A stretch of DNA of 64,000 bases from Motiliproteus sp. SC1-56. Lineage in GTDB: Bacteria > Pseudomonadota > Gammaproteobacteria > Pseudomonadales > Balneatricaceae. Shown in pieces: positions 37,427 to 46,149 of this stretch (positions are counted from its first letter, which is position 1; every line of letters begins with the position of its first letter). Position numbers and translations under genes: made by a program. The DNA lies in NCBI RefSeq assembly GCF_017309075.1, contig NZ_JAEMGS010000001.1:62001-126000 (forward strand). The letters run 5' to 3'. The notes under the pieces are model-generated. The model did not search any database. It was given only the letters and a program-made list of their open reading frames with translations, and was not told the DNA's origin.

Positions 37427-38695
37427 ATGACGGACACCTCGTTTACTCAACGCGCCCTTGATTACCACGAGTACCCCAAGCCGGGAAAAATCAGCGTTGA
37501 AATCACCACCTCTGCGGACACCGCCGAAGACCTGAGCCTGGCCTACAGCCCCGGCGTCGCAGAGCCCGTCCGCGCCATCGCCGAGAACCCCAACGACGCC
37601 TACCGCTACACCATGAAGGGCAACCTGGTGGCGGTGATCTCCAACGGTTCGGCCATCCTCGGGCTCGGCAACCTGGGCCCGCTGGCCAGCAAGCCGGTCA
37701 TGGAAGGCAAGGCGCTGCTGTTCAAGCGCTTCGCCGGCATCGACTCCATCGATATCGAAGTGGACAACGAAAGCCCCCAGGCCTTTATCGACACCGTCGC
37801 CCGTATCTCCCCCACCTTCGGCGGCATCAACCTGGAAGACATCAAGGCGCCCGAGTGCTTCGAGATCGAACGCCAGTTGGTGGAGCGGCTGGATATTCCG
37901 GTCTTCCACGACGACCAGCACGGCACCGCCATCGTCACCGTGGCGGGGCTGCTCAACGCCATTGAACTGGCCAAGAAAGACATTGAAGAGGTCAAGGTGG
38001 TCTGTCTCGGCGCCGGCGCCGCCGCCACCGCCTGCCTGCGCCTGATGATCAGCTCCGGCATCCGCCGCCACAACATCATCGTGGTGGACCGCCGCGGCGT
38101 GATCCACGACGGCCGGGGCGACCTGACCCCGGAGAAGGCGATGTTCGCCGCCATCAACACCGACATGCGCACCCTGGAAGACGCGGTAAAAGACGCCGAC
38201 GTGTTCCTGGGCCTGGCCGGCGCCAACCAGCTCACCCCGGAGATGCTCAAGACCATGGCGGCCAACCCCATCGTCTTCGCCTGCGCCAACCCAGACCCCG
38301 AAATCAAGCCGGAGCTGGCGCACCAGACCCGTCCTGACGTGATCATGGCCACCGGCCGCTCCGACTACCCCAACCAGGTCAACAACGTCCTCTGCTTCCC
38401 CTACATCTTCCGGGGTGCCCTGGACGTGCGGGCCCGCCACATCACCCACGAAATGAAGATGGCGGCGGTGTACGCCATTGCCGACCTGGCGAAGGAGCCG
38501 GTGCCGCAAGCGGTACTCGACTCCTACAACCTGGAAGGAATCGAGTTCGGCCCGGAGTACATCCTGCCCAAGCCCAACGACCCGCGCCTGCTGGGCAAGG
38601 TCTCCATGGCCGTGGCCGAGGCCGCCGTGGAAGTGGGTGTGGCGCGCCTGCCGCTACCGCCCCACTACCCGATCGGCAGCGTCTCGGAGCTTTAG
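37427..38695 (+). CDS. maeB: Malic enzyme (oxaloacetate-decarboxylating malate dehydrogenase), short form
   Basis: 422-residue enzyme that converts malate to pyruvate and CO2 with NAD(P)+. N-terminal motifs are [16 protein letters not shown] and [18 protein letters not shown]. The metal/active-site region is [17 protein letters not shown] and [11 protein letters not shown]. The dinucleotide site is [17 protein letters not shown], and the late motif [12 protein letters not shown] is present. It ends after the malic domains and lacks the C-terminal phosphotransacetylase-like domain of E. coli MaeB, so it is the short form seen in Pseudomonas. GGAAAG lies before the ATG. A terminator follows at 38729-38756. 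Confidence 0.93.
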   Translation: MTDTSFTQRALDYHEYPKPGKISVEITTSADTAEDLSLAYSPGVAEPVRAIAENPNDAYRYTMKGNLVAVISNGSAILGLGNLGPLASKPVMEGKALLFKRFAGIDSIDIEVDNESPQAFIDTVARISPTFGGINLEDIKAPECFEIERQLVERLDIPVFHDDQHGTAIVTVAGLLNAIELAKKDIEEVKVVCLGAGAAATACLRLMISSGIRRHNIIVVDRRGVIHDGRGDLTPEKAMFAAINTDMRTLEDAVKDADVFLGLAGANQLTPEMLKTMAANPIVFACANPDPEIKPELAHQTRPDVIMATGRSDYPNQVNNVLCFPYIFRGALDVRARHITHEMKMAAVYAIADLAKEPVPQAVLDSYNLEGIEFGPEYILPKPNDPRLLGKVSMAVAEAAVEVGVARLPLPPHYPIGSVSEL

Positions 38696-38728
38696 CCGCT
38701 ATCCGCGATAGCCTCCCACTACACGAAG

Positions 38729-38756
38729 AAGCCCAGCCACCGCGCTGGGCTTTTTT
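38729..38756 (+). terminator. Intrinsic terminator after malic enzyme
   Basis: AAGCCCAGC / GCTGGGCTT arms, 6-nt loop, and a T6 tract. Confidence 0.9.
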
Positions 38757-38849
38757 ATCAACCGCGGGCTGGCGGTGCCCGGCGGCCGCCAGCCTGAAGA
38801 AAAAGAGGGCTGGAGCCGACACCCCCGCCACACGCCCAATGTCGCCCAC

Positions 38850-38880
38850 AAAAAAGCCCGGCCATTCGGCCAGGCTTTTC
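38850..38880 (-). terminator. Intrinsic terminator after metY
   Basis: On the minus strand AAAAGCCTGGCC pairs with GGCCGGGCTTTT (one U-G pair) around GAAT, followed by more T residues. It starts 25 bp after the metY stop codon. Confidence 0.85.
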
Positions 38881-38904
38881 AAGTGGCAGTTGGATGGGCG
38901 CGGA

Positions 38905-40182
38905 TCAGCCCCGCGAAGCCTCCAGCGCCTGCTCGATGTCGGCCAGGATATCGTCGATATGCTCGATGCCGATGGAGAGGCGCACCATGTCCCTGCTGAC
39001 CCCCGCGGCGGCCAGCTCATCCTCGGCCAACTGACGGTGGGTGGTGCTCGCCGGGTGGCAGGCCAAAGACTTGGCGTCGCCGATGTTGACCAGGCGGGTG
39101 ACCAGCTGCAGGGCGTCGATAAAGCGGGCACCGGCTTCCACGCCCCCCTTGATGCCGAAGCTGAGAATGCCCGAGGGGCGGCCGTTGACGTACTTCTGGG
39201 CGAGTTCATAGCCGGCGTTGCCCTCGAGCCCGGCGTAGTTGACCCACTCCACCTGATCGTGGTCGTTCAGGTACCTGGCCACGCGGATGGCGTTGTCGCA
39301 GTGGCGTTCCATGCGCAGCGGCAAAGTCTCGATCCCCTGCAGCACCTGGAAGGCGTTGAAGGGGCTGATGGCCGCGCCCATGTTGCGCAGGGGCACCACC
39401 CGGCAGCGACCGATAAAGGCCGCCTCGCCCAGGGCCTCAGTGTAAACCACGCCATGGTAGGAAGGATCCGGCTCGTTGAACATGGGGAAACGCGCCTTGT
39501 GGTCGGCCCAGGGGAACTTGCCCGAGTCCACCACGATGCCGCCGATGGTGGTGCCGTGACCGCCCATGTACTTGGTCAGCGAGTGCACCACGATGTCGGC
39601 GCCGTGCTCGATAGGACGCAGCAGGGCCGGGGTGGCCACGGTGTTGTCGACGATCAGGGGCACGCCGTGGCGGTGCGCCGCCTCAGCCAGCGCCGCGATA
39701 TCCACCACGTTGCCGAGCGGGTTACCGATCGACTCACAGAACACCGCCTTGGTGTTGTCGTCGATCAGCGCTTCCAGGGCGCCCGGGTCATCGTGGGGCG
39801 CCATCCGCACCTCGATGCCCTGCTTGGGCAGGGTGTGGGCAAAGAGGTTGTAGGTGCCGCCGTAGAGCTTGTTGATGCTGACGATGTTGTCGCCGGCCTC
39901 GGCCAGGGTCTGGATGGCGTAGGTAATGGCCGCCATGCCGGAAGCCACCGCCAGGGCGCCGATGCCCCCTTCAAGGGCCGCCACCCGCTCCTCCAGCACC
40001 GCCGTGGTGGGGTTCATGATGCGGGTGTAGATGTTGCCCTGCACCTTGAGATCGAACAGGTCGGCGCCGTGCTGGGTGTCGTCGAAGGCGTAGGAGGTGG
40101 TCTGGTAGATGGGCACCGCCACCGCGTTGGTGGTGGGGTCAGGCTGGTAGCCGCTGTGAATGGCCTGGGTCTCGAGTTTCAT
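38905..40182 (-). CDS. metY: O-acetylhomoserine aminocarboxypropyltransferase (O-acetylhomoserine sulfhydrylase)
   Basis: 425-residue PLP enzyme of the Cys/Met metabolism family. It joins O-acetylhomoserine with sulfide to form homocysteine. Motifs are [49 protein letters not shown], and the PLP-lysine region [20 protein letters not shown]. The length of about 425 and the [20 protein letters not shown] segment fit MetY rather than MetB or MetZ. I chose the ATG at 40182 ([11 protein letters not shown]), with GGAAG 7 nt upstream. It is divergent from radA. Confidence 0.94.
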   Translation of the reverse strand: MKLETQAIHSGYQPDPTTNAVAVPIYQTTSYAFDDTQHGADLFDLKVQGNIYTRIMNPTTAVLEERVAALEGGIGALAVASGMAAITYAIQTLAEAGDNIVSINKLYGGTYNLFAHTLPKQGIEVRMAPHDDPGALEALIDDNTKAVFCESIGNPLGNVVDIAALAEAAHRHGVPLIVDNTVATPALLRPIEHGADIVVHSLTKYMGGHGTTIGGIVVDSGKFPWADHKARFPMFNEPDPSYHGVVYTEALGEAAFIGRCRVVPLRNMGAAISPFNAFQVLQGIETLPLRMERHCDNAIRVARYLNDHDQVEWVNYAGLEGNAGYELAQKYVNGRPSGILSFGIKGGVEAGARFIDALQLVTRLVNIGDAKSLACHPASTTHRQLAEDELAAAGVSRDMVRLSIGIEHIDDILADIEQALEASRG

Positions 40183-40289
40183 TCGGTCGCTTCCGTCCTT
40201 GTTATCATTGGGAATTTGGCAATATAACCGCAAAAGCGGGCCCGGTTCCAATCTGCTATCATCGCCGCCTTAGCGAAGCGGAGAAGCCC

Positions 40290-41657
40290 ATGGCCAAGCA
40301 GAAAACTGCCTACGTCTGTAACGACTGCGGCTCGGACTACAGCAAGTGGCAGGGCCAGTGCACCGACTGCGGTGCCTGGAACACCCTCAGCGAAGTGCGC
40401 CTGGGCGCCACCACCGCCAGTCGCGCCCCCCGCTTTGCCGGCTATGCAGGCACCGCCGGCGGCGACGGGGTGAAGAAACTGGCCGAGGTGGACCTGGCCG
40501 ACCTGCCCCGCTTTTCCAGCGGCTCCAGCGAGTTCGACCGGGTGCTGGGCGGCGGGCTGGTGCCCGGCTCGGCGATCCTGATCGGGGGCCACCCCGGGGC
40601 CGGTAAGAGCACCCTGCTGCTGCAGACCCTGTGCAAACTGGCCGAAACCCAGGACGCCCTCTACATCACCGGCGAGGAGTCCCTGCAGCAGGTGGCGCTG
40701 CGCGCCCAGCGCCTGGGGCTGCCCACCGACAAGCTGAAAATGCTCTCCGAGACCCGGGCCGAGGCAATCTGCCAGATCGCCCAGCAGCACAAGCCCAAGG
40801 TGCTGGTGGTGGACTCGATTCAGGTGATGCACATGGACGAGGTGCAGTCCGCCCCCGGCAGCGTCTCCCAGGTGCGCGAGAGCGCCGCCTTTCTCACCCG
40901 CTACGCCAAGCAGACCCACACCGTGCTGTTTCTGGTCGGCCACGTCACCAAGGATGGCACCCTGGCAGGCCCCAAGGTGCTGGAGCACATGATCGACTGC
41001 TCGCTGTTGCTCGAAGGCAGCAACGACAGCCGTTTCCGCACCCTGCGCGGGCAGAAGAACCGCTTCGGCGCGGTCAACGAACTGGGGGTGTTCGCCATGC
41101 TGGAACAGGGGCTCAAAGAGGTCACCAATCCCAGCGCCATCTTTCTCAACCGGGCCAAGGAGGCCAGTCCGGGCTCGCTGGTCATGGTGATCTGGGAAGG
41201 GACCCGGCCCATGCTGGTGGAAGTCCAGGCGCTGGTGGACGAGAGCCACCTGAGCAACCCACGCCGCATCGCCGTGGGCCTGGACCAGAACCGCCTGGCG
41301 ATGCTGCTGGCGGTGCTGCACCGTCACGGCGGCCTGCACACCGGGGACCAGGATGTGTTCGTCAACGTGGTGGGCGGGGTCAAGGTGCTGGAGACCAGTG
41401 CTGACCTGGCGCTGCTGCTGGCGGTGGTCTCCAGCCTGCGCGACCGGCCCCTGCCCCAGGACTGGGTGGTGTTCGGGGAGGTGGGGCTGTCCGGGGAGAT
41501 TCGCCCCGTCCCCAGCGGCCAGGAGCGGATCCGCGAGGCCGCCAAGCACGGCTTCCGCCGCGCCATCGTGCCCAAGGCCAATGCGCCGAAAAATCCGCCT
41601 GAGGGAATGGAAGTGATCGGAGTGGAGCGCCTCAGCGAAGCGCTGGACGCCCTTTAA
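40290..41657 (+). CDS. radA: DNA repair protein RadA
   Basis: 455-residue RecA-related branch-migration helicase. The N-terminal zinc finger is CNDCGSDYSKWQGQCTDCGAW. Walker A is GGHPGAGKSTLLLQTLC. The RadA-specific motif KNRFGAVNELGVFAM is intact. The C-terminal Lon-like domain includes DQDVFVNVVGGVKVLETSAD and VGLSGEIRPVPSGQERI. GGAG precedes the ATG. The last codons (ALDAL-stop) form the first unit of a 20-bp tandem repeat that continues past the stop codon. Confidence 0.97.
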   Translation: MAKQKTAYVCNDCGSDYSKWQGQCTDCGAWNTLSEVRLGATTASRAPRFAGYAGTAGGDGVKKLAEVDLADLPRFSSGSSEFDRVLGGGLVPGSAILIGGHPGAGKSTLLLQTLCKLAETQDALYITGEESLQQVALRAQRLGLPTDKLKMLSETRAEAICQIAQQHKPKVLVVDSIQVMHMDEVQSAPGSVSQVRESAAFLTRYAKQTHTVLFLVGHVTKDGTLAGPKVLEHMIDCSLLLEGSNDSRFRTLRGQKNRFGAVNELGVFAMLEQGLKEVTNPSAIFLNRAKEASPGSLVMVIWEGTRPMLVEVQALVDESHLSNPRRIAVGLDQNRLAMLLAVLHRHGGLHTGDQDVFVNVVGGVKVLETSADLALLLAVVSSLRDRPLPQDWVVFGEVGLSGEIRPVPSGQERIREAAKHGFRRAIVPKANAPKNPPEGMEVIGVERLSEALDAL

Positions 41658-41716
41658 AGCCGCTGGAGGCCCGTTAGAGGCGCTGGAGGCCCTTAGAGCC
41701 GCCGGAGCCCTTCAAG
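41641..41716. repeat. 20-bp imperfect tandem repeat starting in the 3' end of radA
   Basis: Units begin at 41641 (CGCTGGACGCCCTTTAAAGC, containing the radA stop), 41661 (CGCTGGAGGCCCGTTAGAGG), 41681 (CGCTGGAGGCCCTTAGAGCC) and about 41700 (CGCCGGAGCCCTTCAAG). The period is 20 bp, slightly shorter in the last unit. Each of the first three units contains TAA or TAG. Confidence 0.75.
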
Positions 41717-41732
41717 AAAACGTCTGGCCGGG

Positions 41733-42131
41733 CTACTCCTCGGCCACCAGCTGTTCCAGCTCCCGGTCCAGCAGGGAAGCATCCCCCAGGTTCAGCTCCA
41801 ACAGGCGGCGCAGGTGGCTGATGCTCTCCAGGTCGATCGCGCCGCACTCAAAGCCCAGATAAGGCGGCGTCATCCGGGTCAGGGTCACCGGCAGGCACAA
41901 CTCGATTTCGCCCCGGGCCAGGGTAACCCGCGCCTCGAGTTCATCGCCAACGGCCAGTTCCACCGGATCGATCAGCCTGACCAACAATCCCTTGAGGGAG
42001 ATATCCACCAACTGCACCGGCCAACGCTCGCCGTTGATCCTCAGCTCGGTACGGGCATCGAAGGTGATACGGGTAAAGCGGCGCCGGTCCTGCGCGGGGG
42101 GATGGGTTACTGCCACCGGGTGAATCTCCAT
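41733..42131 (-). CDS. Single-domain PilZ c-di-GMP receptor (PA4608-like)
   Basis: 132-residue cytoplasmic PilZ protein. The c-di-GMP-binding motifs are present: RRRFTRITFDA (RxxxR) near residue 17, and DISLKGLL (D-x-S-x-x-G) near residue 43. The C-terminal helix GFECGAIDLESISHLRRLLE closely resembles Pseudomonas PA4608, which also lies beside radA. I chose the ATG at 42131 (MEIHPVAV); the frame is open further upstream but that part has no domain. It is convergent with radA. It is a likely effector of the GGDEF proteins and other c-di-GMP signalling in the cell. Confidence 0.88.
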   Translation of the reverse strand: MEIHPVAVTHPPAQDRRRFTRITFDARTELRINGERWPVQLVDISLKGLLVRLIDPVELAVGDELEARVTLARGEIELCLPVTLTRMTPPYLGFECGAIDLESISHLRRLLELNLGDASLLDRELEQLVAEE

Positions 42132-42210
42132 GATCGAGGCTGTCTGGGCCACACTATAACGCCAATCCCGAAAGGGCGCACCTGGACGTTGTGCCTGACA
42201 CCCCGGCCCC

Positions 42211-42579
42211 TCAGTCGCCGATAAATGTCTGAATCCAGGCGCGGTAGGCGGCATAGTAGATCCGGCTCCCGATCTCCGGCGGCAGGGACGCCCGGCTGTC
42301 GGGCGCCCGTTGCAGCTGCTCAGGGGCCGACTCGTACGCGACCTGGCCGTCCCGGTCGAGCAGCGCCGCATACTTGCCCTTGATAAACCGCAGGTCGTAG
42401 CAACCCTCCTCCGCCTTGCCCACCTGCCCGCCCCACCCGCGCTTACTCCTCTGGTGGGTATCGCCATCGGTAATCCCGCGTGCGGCATCGGTGCGCAGGC
42501 AATAGCGCTCTGCCGCGGCCAGGGGAAAGGCCAATCCCAGGCTCAGGAACAGGACCCGAGCGCGACCTGGCTGGCGCAT
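42211..42579 (-). CDS. Small secreted protein of unknown function
   Basis: 122-residue protein with a signal peptide (RVLFLSLGLAFPLAAA, cut near AAA-E). The mature part has two cysteines (RYCLRTD and EEGCYDLRFI), likely a disulfide, followed by KGKYAALLDRDGQVAYESAP and an aromatic C-terminus IYYAAYRAWIQTFIGD. GGAGGTGAT directly precedes the ATG, so it is a real gene. It lies 31 bp after the last MSHA gene on the same strand and may be co-transcribed with it. I do not recognise the family. It takes the place where mshQ is found in Vibrio, but it is far smaller. Confidence 0.7.
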   Translation of the reverse strand: MRQPGRARVLFLSLGLAFPLAAAERYCLRTDAARGITDGDTHQRSKRGWGGQVGKAEEGCYDLRFIKGKYAALLDRDGQVAYESAPEQLQRAPDSRASLPPEIGSRIYYAAYRAWIQTFIGD

Positions 42580-42610
42580 ATCACCTCCGGGGCTGAGTGG
42601 CGGCCTCGGG

Positions 42611-43066
42611 CTACTCCGGTCTCTGGAAACGCAGGGTCAGGCGCCGTATCGCCAGATCCTTGCCGCTGCCGCAGCGCCCCTCACTCTGCAACGTGTAGTA
42701 AGTGGTCAGCCTCCCCTGGACCTCGAGGGGGCCGACCTGGTTGCACGCCAACCGGACCTCACAGCCCCCGGACCCCTCGGCCGGGAGCGGCGGATTCGGC
42801 AGCGGACAGCCGCTCCCCCCGCCGCCCTCGGGAGGCATCAGCTGGTTGGCGGCCAACTGGGCGCCGCTCTCGGCGGCGAGAAAGGCCCGGGCCGAGAGTA
42901 CCTGGTAGCCGTAGCCCTGCTGCCCGGTGACCACCAGCTGACTCAATCCGACGCTGATCAGGGCCATCACGGTGATCACGAAGATCGCCGCCACCAGCCC
43001 GATTCCACGCTGCGCGCCGCGCAACCTGGAGCACCTTTCTCTGGGATACGTGTCTCTAAGGTACAT
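42611..43066 (-). CDS. mshP: MSHA minor pilin-like protein MshP
   Basis: 151-residue type IV pilin-like protein. The hydrophobic segment GIGLVAAIFVITVMALISVG follows a short basic leader (RGAQRG) that a prepilin peptidase would cut. AESGAQLAANQL is the usual phrase after the helix, as in PilX/MshP proteins. The ATG at 43066 overlaps the end of mshO by 11 bp. A TTG 16 codons later (MRGAQRGIGLV) has AAAGG at 9 nt and gives a more typical leader, so the true start may be there. It is the last recognised MSHA gene. Confidence 0.82.
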   Translation of the reverse strand: MYLRDTYPRERCSRLRGAQRGIGLVAAIFVITVMALISVGLSQLVVTGQQGYGYQVLSARAFLAAESGAQLAANQLMPPEGGGGSGCPLPNPPLPAEGSGGCEVRLACNQVGPLEVQGRLTTYYTLQSEGRCGSGKDLAIRRLTLRFQRPE

Positions 43067-43886
43067 TGCGCAGCTGCACCTCGTGTTGAATGCGCACGCC
43101 CTCGTCGCCTGCCTTGAAGGAGAGGTCCAGGCGCACCAGGGCGTTACGCTGCAGGGTGGCGGCGATCAGGCGGAAGGGCTCGCCCTCCAGCACCAGGGCA
43201 TCGGCCAGCAGACGTCGCTGCGGCACGGCGGCGGGCAGCGGAGCAGACGACTCTTGCGGAAAAGGCTGGACCGAATGGAAGCCGTACCCGGCGTAGCGAA
43301 ACAGCTTGTCCCCCACCACGCAGAAGCTCACCGGCTCATCCACCATAAACCAACGCCCGGTGGGGGACGCCGAGGGGAAGGCATGGCTGCTGCCCCACCC
43401 CACCCGTACCGCTGCCGTACCCACCAGGTCCGAGGGGGCGGTGATGACTTTCTCCGCCGAGATCACCGAGGGCTCGCCCGGGACTGAAGCCAGCCGATAG
43501 ATGTCGGCGGCCTGCAGCGGGTAAACCGCCACCCGGCCGATCGCTGGCGGCGCCATGAACGGCACCGAGAGAAAACCGCTGGAGGCGCTCTGCACCGGTA
43601 TATCCAGGTAATGGGTGCCGGCCAGCACCGGCACATACTCAAGGCAGGGAATCCCCACGTTAGGGGAACGCCCTGCCCGCACGCTGTTGGGCAGGGCGTT
43701 GCGCAGTTCCCGGGCGAGCTGCTCCACCGCCACCGCTCCGGTCGAACCCAGGCGGCCCCGGCGCGCCGCGTCGGCGTAGCCCTGGCTGCTGTTGACGATG
43801 AACTGCACCGTGCCGAAGGCCATGATGCCCATGACCACGATCACCACGATCAGCTCGATCAGGGTAAAGCCGCGGCTGGCGCGCAT
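43056..43886 (-). CDS. mshO: MSHA minor pilin-like protein MshO
   Basis: 276-residue pseudopilin. The class III leader RASRGFTLIELIVVIVVMGI includes the G-F cleavage site and Glu5. The rest is a large C-terminal globular domain with VAVEQLARELRNALPNSVRA, typical for MshO/PilW-like minor pilins. Its start overlaps the mshD stop by one base. It probably helps to prime assembly of the MSHA fibre. Confidence 0.85.
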   Translation of the reverse strand: MRASRGFTLIELIVVIVVMGIMAFGTVQFIVNSSQGYADAARRGRLGSTGAVAVEQLARELRNALPNSVRAGRSPNVGIPCLEYVPVLAGTHYLDIPVQSASSGFLSVPFMAPPAIGRVAVYPLQAADIYRLASVPGEPSVISAEKVITAPSDLVGTAAVRVGWGSSHAFPSASPTGRWFMVDEPVSFCVVGDKLFRYAGYGFHSVQPFPQESSAPLPAAVPQRRLLADALVLEGEPFRLIAATLQRNALVRLDLSFKAGDEGVRIQHEVQLRNVP

Positions 43887-44443
43887 CAGAAATTGCCCCG
43901 GTAGAAGCTGAACACCAGCGGCGCCTGCCCCGGCGGGGTCACGGTGAGCGTCACCGCCTTGGCATCGAATGGATCAAGCCCCAGCTCACTGCCCGCGTAA
44001 TGCACCGACACCCGGACACCGTACCCGGCGTACTGCGCCAGGGGCGTCCCTTCTGCGCTGCGGGGGGACTCATCCAGGCCGTGAAAGTCGTCCAGGTCGT
44101 CAAAGCTGGCGCGGGTTTCACCGGCCTCTTCCGCCAGCGCGGCGCCAAAGTCCGCCGCCGGCGTACACTGGCCGGCGCTGGCGCCGATGCCAACGCACGC
44201 CGGCACTCCGCCAAGCGCCGTGCGCTCATCAAAGCGCTTGCCCAGGATCTCGTCGCTGTAGGCCTCGGCCAGCGCCACCGCCTTGGCCTGCCAGAGCGGG
44301 TCGGCGCTGTACTGGCTGCTGAACCGCAGCGAATTGGCCACCGCCAGCAGCGCGATGGCCAGCACGGCGATGGTCACCACCAGCTCCACCAGGGTAAACC
44401 CGGCGCTACTGGGCGATGCAGTCTGCAAGGTTCGCTGCTTCAT
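43886..44443 (-). CDS. mshD: MSHA minor pilin-like protein MshD
   Basis: 185-residue pseudopilin with the prepilin motif SAGFTLVELVVTIAVLAIAL, then ANSLRFSSQYSADPLWQAKA and LAEAYSDEILGKRFDERT, which are typical for MshD/PilV-like proteins. I chose the ATG at 44443; another ATG two codons earlier is possible, and both lie within the end of mshC (38-bp overlap). The position between mshC and mshO matches the Vibrio cluster. Confidence 0.85.
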   Translation of the reverse strand: MKQRTLQTASPSSAGFTLVELVVTIAVLAIALLAVANSLRFSSQYSADPLWQAKAVALAEAYSDEILGKRFDERTALGGVPACVGIGASAGQCTPAADFGAALAEEAGETRASFDDLDDFHGLDESPRSAEGTPLAQYAGYGVRVSVHYAGSELGLDPFDAKAVTLTVTPPGQAPLVFSFYRGNF

Positions 44444-44951
44444 AGGCATAGCCGGCCAGGGAGAGACAGACAATCCGCTCGCTGGCGGTAAACGCCAGGT
44501 TGGCATTGAGGGGCGCCCCGTTAAGGGTGTTCAGGTGGCCGAGGTTATCGTAGCCGACCCGCACCGCGTTGGCACCGGTGACAGGTACCGCCGTAGGTGA
44601 GGCCAGGCTCAGGCGGGCGTTTCCCCGCTCCGGTGTCTGCTGCTGCAGCCTAAGATCTTGGGTTCCGTCCCCGTCGGTGTCCACCCATACCTCAAAGCGC
44701 CAGTCGTCAGGCCGTCCCAACACCAGACTCACCGACTGGTTATGGCGGGCCAGGGCCGCCTGCTGGGCGAAGCGGGCGCTGCTGATGAGCTGATCCTTGA
44801 GCAGCAGGTCGCGATAGCTCTGGGTATCGGCGAAACGGGGAAAAGCCACGGCGGCGAGAATGCCGAGCAGGGCGAGGATGCTGATCAGCTCGATCAGCGA
44901 GAAGCCGGCGCCGACCCTGCCGGACACCGGGGGCCGGACGCGCGGAGTCAT
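44406..44951 (-). CDS. mshC: MSHA minor pilin-like protein MshC
   Basis: 181-residue pseudopilin. The leader motif is GAGFSLIELISILALLGILA with the conserved Gly-Phe and Glu5, followed by AFPRFADTQSYRDLLLKDQL and ISSARFAQQAALARHN, which are characteristic of MshC. It starts 9 bp after the mshA stop. A C-terminal CLSLAGYAYEAANLADC segment could close a disulfide loop. Confidence 0.87.
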   Translation of the reverse strand: MTPRVRPPVSGRVGAGFSLIELISILALLGILAAVAFPRFADTQSYRDLLLKDQLISSARFAQQAALARHNQSVSLVLGRPDDWRFEVWVDTDGDGTQDLRLQQQTPERGNARLSLASPTAVPVTGANAVRVGYDNLGHLNTLNGAPLNANLAFTASERIVCLSLAGYAYEAANLADCIAQ

Positions 44952-44960
44952 GAGGCGGGT

Positions 44961-45479
44961 TTAGCCCGCAGGAATGACGGTCACCACCTCGCCGTTGGCG
45001 GAGTTGTACAAGATTTCCCGATCTTGGCCGTTTTTCTGGCTGCTGTAGGTGAAGGTGCACTCGGTGCCGCTACCCGCGGGGGTATAGTCGGAGTCCGCGG
45101 CGGTCGAGGCGGTCGGCCCATTGGCATCGAAGACACCGGCCCAGAGGTCGGCACACTGGGTCAGAGACAGCGAGGCAGCGCCGCCACTGGTAGTGACATT
45201 GGTGCCCACGGCATACCCGTTGGCATTGACGTCCAACGTTTCGTCGCCGTAGCCGTCAACATCCTGGGTAAAGGAGCCCAGGTCACCGTTGGCCACCACC
45301 TGCGCCTTCAGCAGGGCGATACCAGTGGCGAAACCGGCCCCGGCGCCCTCGACCGCCGAATCATGGGCGTCGTCGGTGACGCTGATAAAACGCGGCAGGG
45401 CCACGGCGGAAAGAATCCCCAGAAGGGCGATTACCACGATCAACTCGATAATGGTAAAACCGGACTGCTTGTTACTCAT
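44961..45479 (-). CDS. mshA: MSHA major pilin MshA
   Basis: 172-residue type IVa pilin. The short leader MSNKQSG precedes FTIIELIVVIALLGILSAVA, with Glu5 of the mature protein. ALPRFISVTDDAHDSAVEGA is the typical MshA start of the globular domain. A cysteine pair (LTQCADLWAG and GTECTFTYSS) forms the C-terminal D-loop. AGAGG lies 7 nt upstream. It is preceded by 121 bp of AT-rich DNA, the longest gap in the cluster, so it probably has its own strong promoter, although no clear -35/-10 pair is visible. Confidence 0.92.
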   Translation of the reverse strand: MSNKQSGFTIIELIVVIALLGILSAVALPRFISVTDDAHDSAVEGAGAGFATGIALLKAQVVANGDLGSFTQDVDGYGDETLDVNANGYAVGTNVTTSGGAASLSLTQCADLWAGVFDANGPTASTAADSDYTPAGSGTECTFTYSSQKNGQDREILYNSANGEVVTVIPAG

Positions 45480-45600
45480 GATTCGACCTCTTCGTCACCG
45501 TCACCGGAGCTTTTGTATAGGGTTCAAAGATATAACAGTCTTGGTTGAGTTAAAACCGAAAAACCCTACACAATAGCCTGTTAAATAAACACGAACTCAT

Positions 45601-46149
45601 TCAGCGTCCGCCGAGCCTTAAAGGGCTGCGGTCGTAGCCCGGGGTCTGGGCCGTCAACGCCAGCCCCCGTCTAACCCGCCTGTCTTTTTTATCGGCCGGA
45701 GCAGGGTGCACCTTTAGAGAAAACCCCACCCGCTCCACCCCCGGGGGCAACCCCCGCCGGTTGGCGGCGTAGCGCACCCGGTAGACCAGTTGCCCCGTCC
45801 CGCTGTCGAAATACCAGCGGCCGCCGGGCACCGCCAGCGCCTCGTCCCCGTTGCGCTCGCCGACGTAATTCGCAGGCGGGGTCACCACCCGTGCGAGCAG
45901 GGCCATGGGGTTGGTCCCCTCCAGGGCCTCCAACGACGCCGGCTGGCCGCTGCCAAGGGCCCGGGTCCGCTCCAGGTTAATGCCGGCCCGCAGCCAGCCC
46001 AGCACCCCGCGAAACGCCGCCCGTTCGGCATCCACCGCCAGGCGCTGGTAATGAAGGTAGGCCAGGGTCGCCAGCACCGTGATCAGCAGCAGGCAGACCA
46101 CCAGCTCGAACAGGGTGAACCCTCGCTGCCGGCGAGCATCGCCCCTCAT
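45601..46149 (-). CDS. MSHA prepilin-like protein (MshB/MshF position)
   Basis: 182-residue protein with a prepilin leader (GDARRQRG before FTLFELVVCLLLITVLATLA) and a basic globular part with WLRAGINLERTRALGSGQPA. The phenylalanine after Leu and the long tail are unlike a major pilin. I take the ATG at 46149, which overlaps the mshG stop as ATGA. In Vibrio this place holds mshF and mshB; only one gene is present here, and I cannot decide between them. Confidence 0.78.
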   Translation of the reverse strand: MRGDARRQRGFTLFELVVCLLLITVLATLAYLHYQRLAVDAERAAFRGVLGWLRAGINLERTRALGSGQPASLEALEGTNPMALLARVVTPPANYVGERNGDEALAVPGGRWYFDSGTGQLVYRVRYAANRRGLPPGVERVGFSLKVHPAPADKKDRRVRRGLALTAQTPGYDRSPLRLGGR

